NCBI RefSeq assembly: GCF_018919175.1
Contig: NZ_JAHLQL010000003.1
Span: forward strand, 124,001 to 188,000
Source of the DNA: Clostridium simiarum
Lineage (GTDB): Bacteria; Bacillota; Clostridia; Clostridiales; Clostridiaceae
Length of the DNA stretch: 64,000 nucleotides
Direction: 5' to 3'
Under the pieces are notes generated by a model. The model worked only from the letters and a program-made list of their open reading frames with translations. It did not search any database and was not told the origin of the DNA. Shown in pieces: positions 18,566 through 27,426 of the stretch (the stretch's first letter is position 1; the number at the start of each line of letters is the position of its first letter). The position numbers were made by a program, and so were the translations under genes.

Positions 18566-19774
18566 TTATTTATTAATCTCTTTTGATAATGGATAATACA
18601 TTACTTGCTTTAATATATTAGAAGTAGCGTTTTCAGAGAAGAATCCATCATTAGATAGTTTTTCAAAGGATAACATTGCATTATCAAAGGACTCTTTAGC
18701 CTTATCTTTTTTTCCTAAGCCTTTATAAGCAACCCCAAGCTCATAATATATATCCAAAACAGAGTATTCCTTAGGTTCATTGTAAAAATAGTCTTTATCA
18801 CTTAATAGACTAACATTTAATAAGTTTTCAAGTATTGATACAGCTTTATCATACTCACTTAACCCATTAAAAGCCATAGCCCTCAATATTAAAAATTTAT
18901 AGTATCCAACCTCTATTGTAGACTCTTCTTTTTTATCTTCTTTATACTTTAGTACTTCTTTTAAAGACTGTAGTGCATCTTCATACTGCTTTGCTTTTAT
19001 TTGGGATTCTATATAGTAATACCAACTTAACTCATTTCGAGATTGCTGGACTATCTCATTTTTATAGTATTCAACATTTTTCTTATAATAATCATCATAA
19101 AATTCTTCTGCTAGATAAAATTTTTCTCCATCAAAACCTATAACATAGCTACTATAATCGCCACTAGCCTCGTATAGTTGGGCACCAAAAACAAAATTCT
19201 TACCTTCTTCTTTATCTTCAGTATTAAGAATTTCGATTTTATTCCATCTTCCTATAGGTATTTCTTCCACATTTTCTTTTTTAAAGTCATATAAATAAAA
19301 ATCTGTACCTGCATGTCCCGAAATCAAATAACCCACCAGAAGTCTTTTATCTTCCTTATCTTTTACCGATATGGTTTGCATAGAAGAAATAGAATTCCCC
19401 TCTAAACTCTTTTCATATATTTTATGCCATCCATTAAATCTCTTTTCTAAGACGAAGAAACCCTTTTTAAAATTAGAATCTTCCTTAAAAAGAACTACTA
19501 ATTCATCATTTAGATCTCCATTTACATCAATAAGAAATATATTTTTCTTTGTTGAAGTTTTACTTTCTTCTAATAGTTTAGCATTTTTAGGCATAAACTT
19601 TTGAGCTAGTGGTTTTAGATCTTCCATATTAACATTTCCATAAGCATTTTTACCTTCCTCTGTAGAAAGCTTTGGGGATGCAATAAAGGAAGACGGAGCT
19701 TCATAAGCATTACATCCAGTTAATAATATTATACAAATCAATAGTATAGAAACTTTTTTAGACTTCCTAAACAT
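18566..19774 (-). CDS. Lipoprotein with C-terminal TPR repeats
   Basis: 402 residues from the ATG at 19774, after AAAGGGATG; a longer frame lacks a ribosome site. The N-terminus is a lipoprotein signal peptide with lipobox LLTGC (Cys about 21). The middle has FG-GAP/VCBS-like wording (IFLIDVNGDLNDELVVLF, an Asp-rich turn), and residues about 260-390 form TPR-like helices (YKFLILRAMAFNGLSEYDKAV, YYELGVAYKGLGKKDKAKESF). It lies 77 bases upstream of the two-component genes on the same strand, so it may be the sensor accessory of that system. Function not established. Confidence 0.75.
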   Translation of the reverse strand: MFRKSKKVSILLICIILLTGCNAYEAPSSFIASPKLSTEEGKNAYGNVNMEDLKPLAQKFMPKNAKLLEESKTSTKKNIFLIDVNGDLNDELVVLFKEDSNFKKGFFVLEKRFNGWHKIYEKSLEGNSISSMQTISVKDKEDKRLLVGYLISGHAGTDFYLYDFKKENVEEIPIGRWNKIEILNTEDKEEGKNFVFGAQLYEASGDYSSYVIGFDGEKFYLAEEFYDDYYKKNVEYYKNEIVQQSRNELSWYYYIESQIKAKQYEDALQSLKEVLKYKEDKKEESTIEVGYYKFLILRAMAFNGLSEYDKAVSILENLLNVSLLSDKDYFYNEPKEYSVLDIYYELGVAYKGLGKKDKAKESFDNAMLSFEKLSNDGFFSENATSNILKQVMYYPLSKEINK

Positions 19775-20070
19775 AAGATCACATCCCTTTAAAAATAACT
19801 GTATGACTCTATAATAACACAAGAAAATTTGTAAATGTTTATAAAATAGTTAAACTAACAATTAAAGTCTTTTACTTTTCATTGGTTATAATTTTTAAAT
19901 AAAAAGAAATACCTTCAGTTTTAAAATTATTACATATAAGTACATATAATCCGAATTTTCTAAATATTATTTGTCATATTTTGACTTAATAATACGATAA
20001 GTTTTTTACTATATTTTGTAGATTTACCTTATAATAATGTTGAGAGGTGTATTTAAAAGGAGGTAAAATC

Positions 20071-20436
20071 ATGAAAGAACATTTAAGAAAAAAGTTATTA
20101 GTCATGACTTTAATTACATCCATCATAGGTACTGCTATTGTTGTTACCCATGGAGAGATTCCAGAACCAGAGATAGCAATGCTAAATACTACTAATGGAG
20201 AGATTCCAGAACCAGAAATAGCAATGCTAGATACTACTAATGGAGAGATTCCAGAACCAGAAATAGCAATGCTAGATACTACTGATGGAGAGATTCCAGA
20301 ACCAGAAATAGCAATGCTAGATACTACTGATGGAGAGATTCCAGAACCAGAAATAGCAATGCTAGATACTACTGATGGAGAGATTCCAGAACCAGAAATA
20401 GCAATGCTAGAAAACACTATAACTATGAATAGCTAA
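20071..20436 (+). CDS. Secreted peptide precursor with six tandem 15-residue repeats
   Basis: 121 residues. AAAAGGAGG (about 20056-20063) precedes the ATG; earlier starts in frame have no ribosome site. Residues 1-27 are a signal peptide (basic MKEHLRKK, hydrophobic LLVMTLITSIIGTAIVV). The rest is the unit GEIPEPEIAMLDTTD, repeated five times in full and once ending in a divergent tail (LENTITMNS). Units vary only at D/N positions. The repeat has no Lys or Arg and is strongly acidic. It looks like a multi-copy exported peptide, as in some Phr-type or RRNPP propeptides, but I know no matching family. It is transcribed alone, with a strong terminator, just upstream of an orphan sporulation-type kinase. 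Function unknown. Confidence 0.75.
   Translation: MKEHLRKKLLVMTLITSIIGTAIVVTHGEIPEPEIAMLNTTNGEIPEPEIAMLDTTNGEIPEPEIAMLDTTDGEIPEPEIAMLDTTDGEIPEPEIAMLDTTDGEIPEPEIAMLENTITMNS
20152..20421 (+). repeat. Six in-frame 45-bp tandem repeats
   Basis: Units start at 20152, 20197, 20242, 20287, 20332 and 20377. Units 3, 4 and 5 are identical at the base level, units 1 and 2 differ by one to three bases, and unit 6 diverges after 33 bases. This pattern points to recent copy-number growth by slippage or recombination. Confidence 0.95.
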
Positions 20437-20456
20437 TACTTTAATTATTATATTAG

Positions 20457-20494
20457 AAAAAACCCTGAATATTAAATTATTTAGGGTTTTTTTA
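20457..20494 (+). terminator. Rho-independent terminator of the repeat-peptide gene
   Basis: A 15-bp stem with one G-U pair (arms 20457-20471 and 20478-20492), ending in seven T. It separates the peptide gene from the kinase gene at 20669. Confidence 0.85.
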
Positions 20495-20668
20495 ATATAT
20501 TTACATAAATGAAAATATATGCTTAAATTCTACAAATTTATTCTTTATTTAAAAGGATTTTATAAATATTTATAGAATATGTACTATTGTAACTTATTAT
20601 TATTAAAAAGTTACTCCAATAAATATCTTTAGTATTTTAAGACAAAGTTTCTACAAGGAGGAGTTGAA

Positions 20669-22363
20669 ATGGATTATTTGGGGGTGTCCATTGTTATTTA
20701 TATTTTTCTGGTTATTTTAATTGCTTTGCTTTTCCTTAAATTAAGGAAATTTAAATATTTAAATAATCAGGATCAAAGCTATTATAACTTTGAAAGTTAC
20801 AATGTTTTTAATTATTTCGATGAAGATATAGCTATTTTCAATAGAGATGGCAGTCTTTGTTATGTAAATCATCCAGAAAATAATCTATTTCTTAAAAGCA
20901 ATTTAACACTTCTTAAAGATTCTAATGATACTCTAAAGGTGGAGCTAATAGATAACTTAAAAGAAAGGTTTAAAAACCATCATATACTAAATGTAGAAAA
21001 TGTTATAAATGGTAAGAGTAACAACTATCAATTTCAACAACAATTAAGAACACAAGGTGAATTTGTTACTATTAAAGTTTTTTATACAAATCATAACAAC
21101 TATTTATTATTCATATCTAAGAATATCAGTAAGTTACATAGCCTTCAGCATACAGTTTGTAATAATGAGAAAAGATATCATGCGCTGATGGATTTAGTAC
21201 CTATAGCTTTATTTATGGAGGATGATAAAGGTATTTTTTATGCAAATCAAAGTGCTCTAAAGATGGTCTCTTCCAAAAATATAACCAACATCTTAGGTAA
21301 GCCTTTTATAAATTTTTTAAATTCTAGCTCTCAAGAGGATTTTTTAAATAAACTTTCAAATAAAGAAGATCCCAACTTACTTAGCATATTTGATATGTAT
21401 TTTCGCTCCACTACCGGGGAAGAAAAGGTTGTGGATATACAAAGATATAATATAAGCACTGAAGGTAAAGATTTAACTTTATTACTCGTAAAAGACGCCT
21501 GCCAAAGAATACGAAGCTATGAAATAGAAAAAAATTATGAAGCTAGCAATGATCTATTAGAAAAGATCATTGAAAGCGATAAAGTTAAAACAGAATTTTT
21601 TGCTAATATATCTCATGAATTAAGAACACCTATTAACATAATATTTAGTGCTATGCAAATGTTAAATCTAAAATGTAATTTAAATAATTCTACTGATTCA
21701 AGTTTGAAAAATTATAATAAGATGATAAAACAAAACTGTTATAGACTGTTAAGATTGGTAAATAATTTAATAGATATAACAAAAATTGATGCAGGATTTT
21801 ATAATATATCTCTAAAAAATCACGAAGTAATAAAAATAATAGAAGATATTACTTTATCTGTAGCAAACTATATTGAAGATAAACATATAGAGCTTGTATT
21901 CGATACAGAATTAGAAGAAAAGGTGATATGTTGTGATCCAGATAAGATAGAGAGAATTATGTTGAATTTGTTAGCAAACGCTGTAAAATTTACTCCAGAA
22001 GGTGGCTCTATATTTGTTAATATCTATAATAATGATCCTTACCTTACAATTTCAGTTAAAGATACTGGCATCGGTATCCCAGAAGAAAAAAAGGATCTTA
22101 TATTTGAAAGATTTCGCCAAATTGAAAAAACATCTCATCTTAATATTACAGGAAGTGGTATAGGTCTCTCTTTAGTTAAATCTTTGGTTGAGATGCATAA
22201 AGGTAACTTACATGTTGAAAGCACCCCTGGAGAAGGTTCTGAATTCATTATAAATCTTCCCTGCTCCTTATGTGAGGACTGTGATGAAGAATCTATGTAT
22301 GAAAATTCATGGAAACAAAATGTAGAAAAAATAAACATAGAGTTTTCTGATATTTACTCCTAA
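20669..22363 (+). CDS. Orphan PAS sensor histidine kinase, candidate Spo0A kinase
   Basis: 564 residues. One N-terminal membrane helix (about 5-25), two PAS-like regions (about 45-160 and 165-280), then HisKA with FFANISHELRTPINIIFSAMQML (His about 315) and HATPase motifs NLLANAVKFTPEGG, DTGIGI and GSGIGLSL. The H-box is of the type seen in clostridial orphan kinases that phosphorylate Spo0A directly, for example in C. acetobutylicum. No response regulator is adjacent in its transcript; the next regulator has its own promoter and partner. The C-terminal tail KINIEFSDIYS is nearly the same as that of the kinase at 35324-37243. AAGGAGG precedes the ATG. Confidence 0.88.
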   Translation: MDYLGVSIVIYIFLVILIALLFLKLRKFKYLNNQDQSYYNFESYNVFNYFDEDIAIFNRDGSLCYVNHPENNLFLKSNLTLLKDSNDTLKVELIDNLKERFKNHHILNVENVINGKSNNYQFQQQLRTQGEFVTIKVFYTNHNNYLLFISKNISKLHSLQHTVCNNEKRYHALMDLVPIALFMEDDKGIFYANQSALKMVSSKNITNILGKPFINFLNSSSQEDFLNKLSNKEDPNLLSIFDMYFRSTTGEEKVVDIQRYNISTEGKDLTLLLVKDACQRIRSYEIEKNYEASNDLLEKIIESDKVKTEFFANISHELRTPINIIFSAMQMLNLKCNLNNSTDSSLKNYNKMIKQNCYRLLRLVNNLIDITKIDAGFYNISLKNHEVIKIIEDITLSVANYIEDKHIELVFDTELEEKVICCDPDKIERIMLNLLANAVKFTPEGGSIFVNIYNNDPYLTISVKDTGIGIPEEKKDLIFERFRQIEKTSHLNITGSGIGLSLVKSLVEMHKGNLHVESTPGEGSEFIINLPCSLCEDCDEESMYENSWKQNVEKINIEFSDIYS

Positions 22364-22524
22364 AATCTATTACATAAATGTAAGATTAAATTCTTATTTG
22401 TAAGGTTTATAAATGGAATTATATTTATGAAATCATATATAATATATTTGTAACAAGAAAGACAACCACATAAAATATTGATTTCCATAAAATTCATACA
22501 TTTAAACCCCATATAATTCAAATT

Positions 22525-22567
22525 AAAACAAACTGATTCCATCCCCAAGGAATCAGTTTGTTTTTTT
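22525..22567 (+). terminator. Rho-independent terminator after the orphan kinase
   Basis: A perfect 16-bp stem (arms 22525-22540 and 22549-22564) runs into eight T. It lies about 160 bases after the stop, so the kinase mRNA has a long AT-rich 3' region with no visible ORF. Confidence 0.85.
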
Positions 22568-22588
22568 ATTTTATATTTTCCCCTTGAG

Positions 22589-22617
22589 TTTACAAGTAAA
22601 GTATATGAAAATATAAT
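22589..22617 (+). promoter_or_regulatory. SigA-type promoter of the BceRS-type operon
   Basis: TTTACA at 22589-22594 and TATAAT at 22612-22617 with a 17-base spacer, 42 bases before the regulator start. Confidence 0.65.
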
Positions 22618-22659
22618 TATTAAAGAATTAATAATTATATTAGCGGAGGTACTATACAT

Positions 22660-23334
22660 ATGTTTAAGATAATGATGGTAGAAGATGACACTAAGATAAG
22701 AGATATAGTTTTAGAAAACCTTCAAAGATGGGGATTTGAAGGTGTTTATGTAGATGATTTTGATGAAGTATTTAATGTTTTCGTAAAAGAAAAACCACAT
22801 CTTGTGCTTATGGATATAAATTTACCCCTATTTGATGGATTTTATTGGTGTAACAAAATAAGAGAAGTATCTAAGGTTCCCGTTATTTTTCTTTCTTCTA
22901 GAAATACCAATATGGACATTGTGATGGCAATAAACATGGGTGGAGATGATTTTGTTCAAAAACCCTTTTCTCTTGATGTACTTATGGCAAAAATCAATGC
23001 TCTTATTAGAAGAACTTACTCCTACACAGATGTATCTTCTGATGTATTAGAATACAATGGAGTAGTTTTAAACCTAAAAGATAGCACAGTGCTTCATGGA
23101 GAAGATAAAATAGAACTTACTAAGAATGAGTTTAAAATAATATATATACTTATGAAAAATAATGGTACTGTAGTGAGTAGAGATAAAATAATGAGAAGTC
23201 TTTGGGAAGATGAAAGCTTTGTAGATGACAATACCCTTACAGTTAATATAAATAGGCTAAGAAAAAAACTTTCCGACATAGGTCTTGATGATTTTATTAA
23301 AACTAAAAAAGGTCAAGGCTATATAGTATCATGA
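22660..23334 (+). CDS. OmpR family response regulator, BceR type
   Basis: 224 residues. Receiver with EDD (8-10), phospho-acceptor Asp52 in VLMDINLPLFDG, and FVQKPFS. Winged-helix output ends VNINRLRKKLSDIGLDDFIKTKKGQGYIV, the style of BceR/VraR-like regulators paired with intramembrane-sensing kinases. Its stop overlaps the kinase start by four bases (ATGA). The ABC transporter that follows is the expected target and co-sensor for antimicrobial peptides such as bacitracin. Confidence 0.92.
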   Translation: MFKIMMVEDDTKIRDIVLENLQRWGFEGVYVDDFDEVFNVFVKEKPHLVLMDINLPLFDGFYWCNKIREVSKVPVIFLSSRNTNMDIVMAINMGGDDFVQKPFSLDVLMAKINALIRRTYSYTDVSSDVLEYNGVVLNLKDSTVLHGEDKIELTKNEFKIIYILMKNNGTVVSRDKIMRSLWEDESFVDDNTLTVNINRLRKKLSDIGLDDFIKTKKGQGYIVS

Positions 23335-24365
23335 GAGTAAGAGATTATTTAAAAGATAGAAAGTTTCTCATATTATTTTATGTAATAATTATGTTTTTTA
23401 TATCTTTTATAATTTTCTTAGATCATTCTGTAAGAGTTAGTTTTGATAATATATTATATATTAATTTTCTTTGTACTGTATTCTTTTTATCTTATTTAGT
23501 AGTCGAATTCCTATATTTTAAAAAATACTATGATGATTTAAATGATCTTATAAATAGTGGTTTAGAAGAAATACATAGTTCATTGCCTAATGGCATAACC
23601 TCTGAACAAAGGTTTTATAACTCCTTAGTAAAAAAGATTTACAAATTTCAAAATGAAAAAATAGAAAAATTATATTTGGATAAAGTAGAAAATATGGAAT
23701 TTATAACTTCCTGGGTTCACGAAATAAAGACCCCTATAGCTGTAAGCAATTTAATAATAGAGAACAGTTTTAATAAACCTATGGAAGATACTTTAGATAG
23801 TATCGAAGAAGAATTAAGAAAAATAGATAACTATGTGGAGCAAGCTCTTTATTACTCCAAAATAGATGACTTTTCAAAGGATTATTTCATAAATGAACTG
23901 TCTTTGGATATTGTAATAAAAGATCTAATAAAGAAAAATGCTAAAAATTTCATCAATAAAAGAATAAGATTAAACATGCACCACTTAGAAATCTCAGTAC
24001 TTTCTGATAAAAAGTGGCTTGTATTTATAATAAATCAGGTATTATCTAATTCCTTAAAGTACTCTAAGGAAGGTGGTTCCATAGAAATTTATGGAGTACT
24101 TGGTGAAAAAAATAAAAGATTAATAATAAAAGATAATGGTATAGGGATAAAGCCAGAAGATTTATCTAGAGTATTTAATAAAGGTTTTACAGGATATAAT
24201 GGAAGGATCTATAATAAATCCACAGGTATGGGACTATACTTAGCTGAAAAAATGTGCAAAAAACTTGGTCACATCATAGAAATAAAATCAGAATATGGAC
24301 AGTATACACAGGTGGAAATAATCTTCCCTAAGCTTGGAGATTATTTTAAGGTTACAAAAATGTAA
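23331..24365 (+). CDS. Intramembrane-sensing histidine kinase, BceS type
   Basis: 344 residues, short as in BceS kinases. Two membrane helices near the N-terminus (about 13-30 and 38-58) have almost no outside loop, so it cannot sense by itself and is expected to take its signal from the BceAB-type transporter. H-box FITSWVHEIKTPIAV (His about 130); ATPase motifs NQVLSNSLKYS, DNGIGI and GMGLYLAE. Translationally coupled to the regulator gene by a four-base overlap. Confidence 0.92.
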   Translation: MRVRDYLKDRKFLILFYVIIMFFISFIIFLDHSVRVSFDNILYINFLCTVFFLSYLVVEFLYFKKYYDDLNDLINSGLEEIHSSLPNGITSEQRFYNSLVKKIYKFQNEKIEKLYLDKVENMEFITSWVHEIKTPIAVSNLIIENSFNKPMEDTLDSIEEELRKIDNYVEQALYYSKIDDFSKDYFINELSLDIVIKDLIKKNAKNFINKRIRLNMHHLEISVLSDKKWLVFIINQVLSNSLKYSKEGGSIEIYGVLGEKNKRLIIKDNGIGIKPEDLSRVFNKGFTGYNGRIYNKSTGMGLYLAEKMCKKLGHIIEIKSEYGQYTQVEIIFPKLGDYFKVTKM

Positions 24366-24385
24366 GCAATTATATGATTTTTGTT

Positions 24386-24418
24386 AGGTAAATAGATGGT
24401 TCTATTTACCTTATTTTT
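24386..24418 (+). terminator. Rho-independent terminator after the BceRS-type pair
   Basis: An 11-bp stem (arms 24386-24396 and 24401-24411) with a TGGT loop and a T-rich tail. The transporter genes therefore need their own promoter. Confidence 0.75.
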
Positions 24419-24471
24419 ATAAAATAATATGTGTAAAGAAGAGCTCTCCATAAAGTGATTTTGCAAAAACC

Positions 24472-24508
24472 AATAAAACAGTTATTTTATGATGCAAGAT
24501 GTTTTATT
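24472..24508 (+). promoter_or_regulatory. Inverted repeat upstream of the BceAB-type transporter
   Basis: Nine-base arms AATAAAACA (24472-24480) and TGTTTTATT (24500-24508) flank 19 bases, ending 26 bases before the ATPase start. It may be a BceR-type operator or a leader hairpin; the sequence does not decide. Confidence 0.3.
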
Positions 24509-24534
24509 AATTATAAATTTAGGAGGAAAACATA

Positions 24535-25296
24535 ATGGAAAATGTATTAGTTGCAAGAAACTTAAAAAAAATATATGCCTCAAAAGGAGTAAAATATACA
24601 GCCTTACATGATATAAACTTAGAAATAAAAGAAGGAGAATTTGTCGGTATAATGGGTCCTTCTGGTGCTGGTAAAACCACATTATTAAATATAATCTCTA
24701 CTATAGATAACCCCTCTGCTGGCTCTGTAATAATCGGTGGAGATGATATTACAAAAATGAATGAAGATAAACTATCATCTTTTAGAAGAAATAAGCTAGG
24801 CTTTGTATTTCAAGATTACAACCTACTGAATACTCTTACTATAAAAGAAAATATAGTTTTACCTCTAGCCCTATCAAAGGTTAGCCCAAGAGAGATAGAG
24901 AGAAAGGTAAAAAACATATCAAGTAGTTTTGGAATAGAGGATACCTTAAATAAATATCCTTATCAAGTGTCTGGAGGACAAAAGCAAAGAGCCGCAATTG
25001 CAAGAGCTATAATTACAAATCCAGCTCTCGTATTGGCAGATGAGCCTACTGGGGCTTTAGATTCAAAGTCCTCTGCTGAGATACTTCAAACTCTAAGTGA
25101 TCTTAATGAAAAAGAAAATGCCACCATAATGATGGTTACTCATGATGCCTTTGCTGCAAGTTACTGTAAGAGAATACTATTTATAAAAGACGGTATTTTG
25201 TTCACAGAACTTATAAGAGGTCAATCAAGAAAAGAATTCTTCCAAAAAATATTAGATGTGTTATCCACTTTAGGAAACACTGTAGCTGATATGTAA
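24535..25296 (+). CDS. ABC transporter ATP-binding protein, BceA type
   Basis: 253 residues of the MacB/LolD-like subfamily. Walker A GPSGAGKTT (about 41-49), Q-loop VFQDYNLL, signature SGGQKQR (about 147), Walker B ALVLADEPTGALD, and the switch His in MMVTHD. With the permease that starts 27 bases downstream it should form a BceAB-type transporter that senses and removes cell-wall-active peptides. TAGGAGGAAAA precedes the ATG. Confidence 0.95.
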   Translation: MENVLVARNLKKIYASKGVKYTALHDINLEIKEGEFVGIMGPSGAGKTTLLNIISTIDNPSAGSVIIGGDDITKMNEDKLSSFRRNKLGFVFQDYNLLNTLTIKENIVLPLALSKVSPREIERKVKNISSSFGIEDTLNKYPYQVSGGQKQRAAIARAIITNPALVLADEPTGALDSKSSAEILQTLSDLNEKENATIMMVTHDAFAASYCKRILFIKDGILFTELIRGQSRKEFFQKILDVLSTLGNTVADM

Positions 25297-25323
25297 TGTT
25301 AATACTAAAGGGTGGTGTTTAAT

Positions 25324-27282
25324 TTGTCTTTATTTAATATTGCCATGAAAAATATTAAAAGGAACTTTTATGATTACTTCCTATATTTTGTTTCCATGGC
25401 ATTTAGTATAATGATTTACTTTACTTTTACTTCTATACAATATAATAAACAAATAGAGGGGGCTATGGCATCAAAAATGATTTCAGGACCCTTTAAGGCT
25501 TCTTCCATAGTTATAGCCGTTTTTGCAGCTATATTTATTTGGTACTCTAATTCTTTCTTCACAAGAAAGAGAAAACAGGAAATAGCTCTTTATTCTATGA
25601 TGGGAGTTAAAAAGAATCAAATAGGTAGAATGTTATTTTACGAAACACTATGTATGGGAATTATCGCTTTAATTGTAGGAATACTTTCTGGTGGATTAGT
25701 ATCTAAATTATTTATGGATATATTAGTTAAACTAATGGCATTAGATACTATAAAGGTTTCCTTTGCTATTATACCTAAAGCAATAATTCAAACTATAATT
25801 GTATTCTTCATATTATTTTTAATCGCTTCATTGCATGCTTATAGCATCATATATAGATTTAAGTTAGTTGATTTATTCAGAGCAGAACAATCTGGTGAAA
25901 AAACACCTAAGGCTTCATTTATAGTAGCTATAATTTCTATAGTAATGATTTTTCTAGGATATAGATTTGCTCAAGTAGATTATATGTTTAAGTTTTTCCC
26001 TATATCCATATTTTTAGTTTTAGGCCTAACTATAGGTGGCTCTTATCTCTTCTTCTCTTCCTTTGTTGTATTTATGGTTAAAGCCTCCAAGAGGAATAAG
26101 GGTAGATTCTATAAAGGTATCAATATGATTGGAACCTCACAGCTTTTATTTAGAATAAAAGGGAATGCAAGAACCTTGGCTACAATTGCAGTGTTAAGTG
26201 CTACAACTTTAACAGCAGTGGGTACAACTTATAGTTTTTATTACAATAATGAAATAACCTCTAAGAATTCCGCTCCCTTTTCTTATAGTTTTATTACTGA
26301 AGATAAGAACTTAACAAAAGCTATAGAGGATACTATAAATAAAAGTGAAAAAAATAAGCTGTTAGCTTCAGAATTTATAGAATTAATCAAAGTCAATGGA
26401 GAAATACCAAATTTATCAAAAGACAAGATAGTTAATACTTCTAGTGAATCTATCTACGTACTATCAGAAGAAAAATATAATGCTTTAAATAAAGCTCTAG
26501 AAAGAGATAAAAAAATTTCCTTAGGGGAAGATGAAGGAATCTATGTTTCAACTCAATTCATGGATAAATTCTTAGAAAGTCCTGTAGATAAAACTTTTAA
26601 GCTTATATCAGAAAAAGGAAATAAAGATATAAAAATAAAAGAACTTTCTAAAGAATCTGTGATAAATAGTGAGTTAATATTATTCGGCGAAATACTAGTT
26701 GTAAATAATAAAGTATATGATGAATTATATAAAACAAATGCAAAATCACCTATAAACTTATATAGAGTAGATAATGAAAAGGATGCTAAAGAACTTTCTG
26801 AAAAGCTATCTAAATTAGCTCCAAACAGAACTGATGAAGAAAAGGCTCTTACCGGAAATCCTTCTAAAGGTTATTCTGAATTCTATGATGGCTATAGAGC
26901 CGGGCTAGAAGCTTCAGGACTTATGATATTCATTGGTGCATTCTTAGGGCTTGTATTCCTTATATGTACTGGAAGTATAATATTCTTTAAACAGCTTTCA
27001 GAAGCAACTTCAGATAAGTCCAATTATGCTATTTTATCTAAAATAGGGGTTAATTCAAAGGAAATGAAAACATCTATTGCAAAACAACTACTTACTATAT
27101 TTTTACTTCCTTTGTTATTAGGATTGTCTCATGCATCCTTTGCATTAAAGCTCCTTTCAGAAATTTTGAACTCTAATATACTAATTCCTGTAATAATTTC
27201 CTTTGGAGTATATACTGCAATTTATGGAATTTATTATATAGTTACTGTTCATTCTTACTATAAAATAGTAAGAGAAAACTAG
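25324..27282 (+). CDS. ABC transporter permease, BceB type (FtsX family)
   Basis: 652 residues from a TTG at 25324, eight bases after GGGTGG; this start makes the N-terminus (SLFNIAMKNIKRNFYDYFLYF) line up with the paralogue at 27427. About ten membrane helices, with a large outside domain (about 300-530, charged and polar) between the seventh and eighth, as in BceB/VraG. FtsX segments lie at both ends. It forms the membrane part of the transporter with the ATPase just upstream and is the likely sensor for the upstream two-component pair. Confidence 0.92.
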   Translation: MSLFNIAMKNIKRNFYDYFLYFVSMAFSIMIYFTFTSIQYNKQIEGAMASKMISGPFKASSIVIAVFAAIFIWYSNSFFTRKRKQEIALYSMMGVKKNQIGRMLFYETLCMGIIALIVGILSGGLVSKLFMDILVKLMALDTIKVSFAIIPKAIIQTIIVFFILFLIASLHAYSIIYRFKLVDLFRAEQSGEKTPKASFIVAIISIVMIFLGYRFAQVDYMFKFFPISIFLVLGLTIGGSYLFFSSFVVFMVKASKRNKGRFYKGINMIGTSQLLFRIKGNARTLATIAVLSATTLTAVGTTYSFYYNNEITSKNSAPFSYSFITEDKNLTKAIEDTINKSEKNKLLASEFIELIKVNGEIPNLSKDKIVNTSSESIYVLSEEKYNALNKALERDKKISLGEDEGIYVSTQFMDKFLESPVDKTFKLISEKGNKDIKIKELSKESVINSELILFGEILVVNNKVYDELYKTNAKSPINLYRVDNEKDAKELSEKLSKLAPNRTDEEKALTGNPSKGYSEFYDGYRAGLEASGLMIFIGAFLGLVFLICTGSIIFFKQLSEATSDKSNYAILSKIGVNSKEMKTSIAKQLLTIFLLPLLLGLSHASFALKLLSEILNSNILIPVIISFGVYTAIYGIYYIVTVHSYYKIVREN

Positions 27283-27289
27283 CCATATT

Positions 27290-27326
27290 AAACACTATCA
27301 TATCCAATTTAGTTAGTGTTTTTATA
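27290..27326 (+). terminator. First of two tandem terminators after the BceB-type gene
   Basis: An 8-bp stem AAACACTA / TAGTGTTT (27290-27297, 27314-27321) followed by TTTATA. Confidence 0.6.
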
Positions 27327-27331
27327 TACTT

Positions 27332-27366
27332 ACTGCTTACAGACCTTTCTGTAAGCAGTCTTTTTA
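27332..27366 (+). terminator. Second, strong terminator before the second permease
   Basis: A perfect 12-bp stem (arms 27332-27343 and 27348-27359) with a CCTT loop and a C then five T. It should block most read-through into the next permease gene. Confidence 0.85.
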
Positions 27367-27426
27367 TGTATAATTAGTATTAATAATATATTGTAATTTA
27401 TAAGTAAAATAAAAAGGAGTATCTTC

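Noticed and set aside
19954..19968. CodY-box-like sequence upstream of the repeat-peptide gene
   Set aside because: 13 of 15 positions fit the consensus, but such matches are expected by chance in DNA this AT-rich, and no promoter is placed clearly relative to it.
19986..20417. Long antisense open frame across the repeat-peptide gene
   Set aside because: It is the mirror of the 45-bp repeats (a multiple of three keeps all frames open), has no ribosome site, and the plus strand has a signal peptide and terminator.
20152..20421. Tandem repeats as a possible CRISPR array
   Set aside because: The units are contiguous without unique spacers and are in frame inside a coding sequence.
22360..22659. 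Minus-strand 99-codon open frame between the orphan kinase and the response regulator
   Set aside because: It covers a terminator and a promoter of the plus strand and has no ribosome site or family resemblance.
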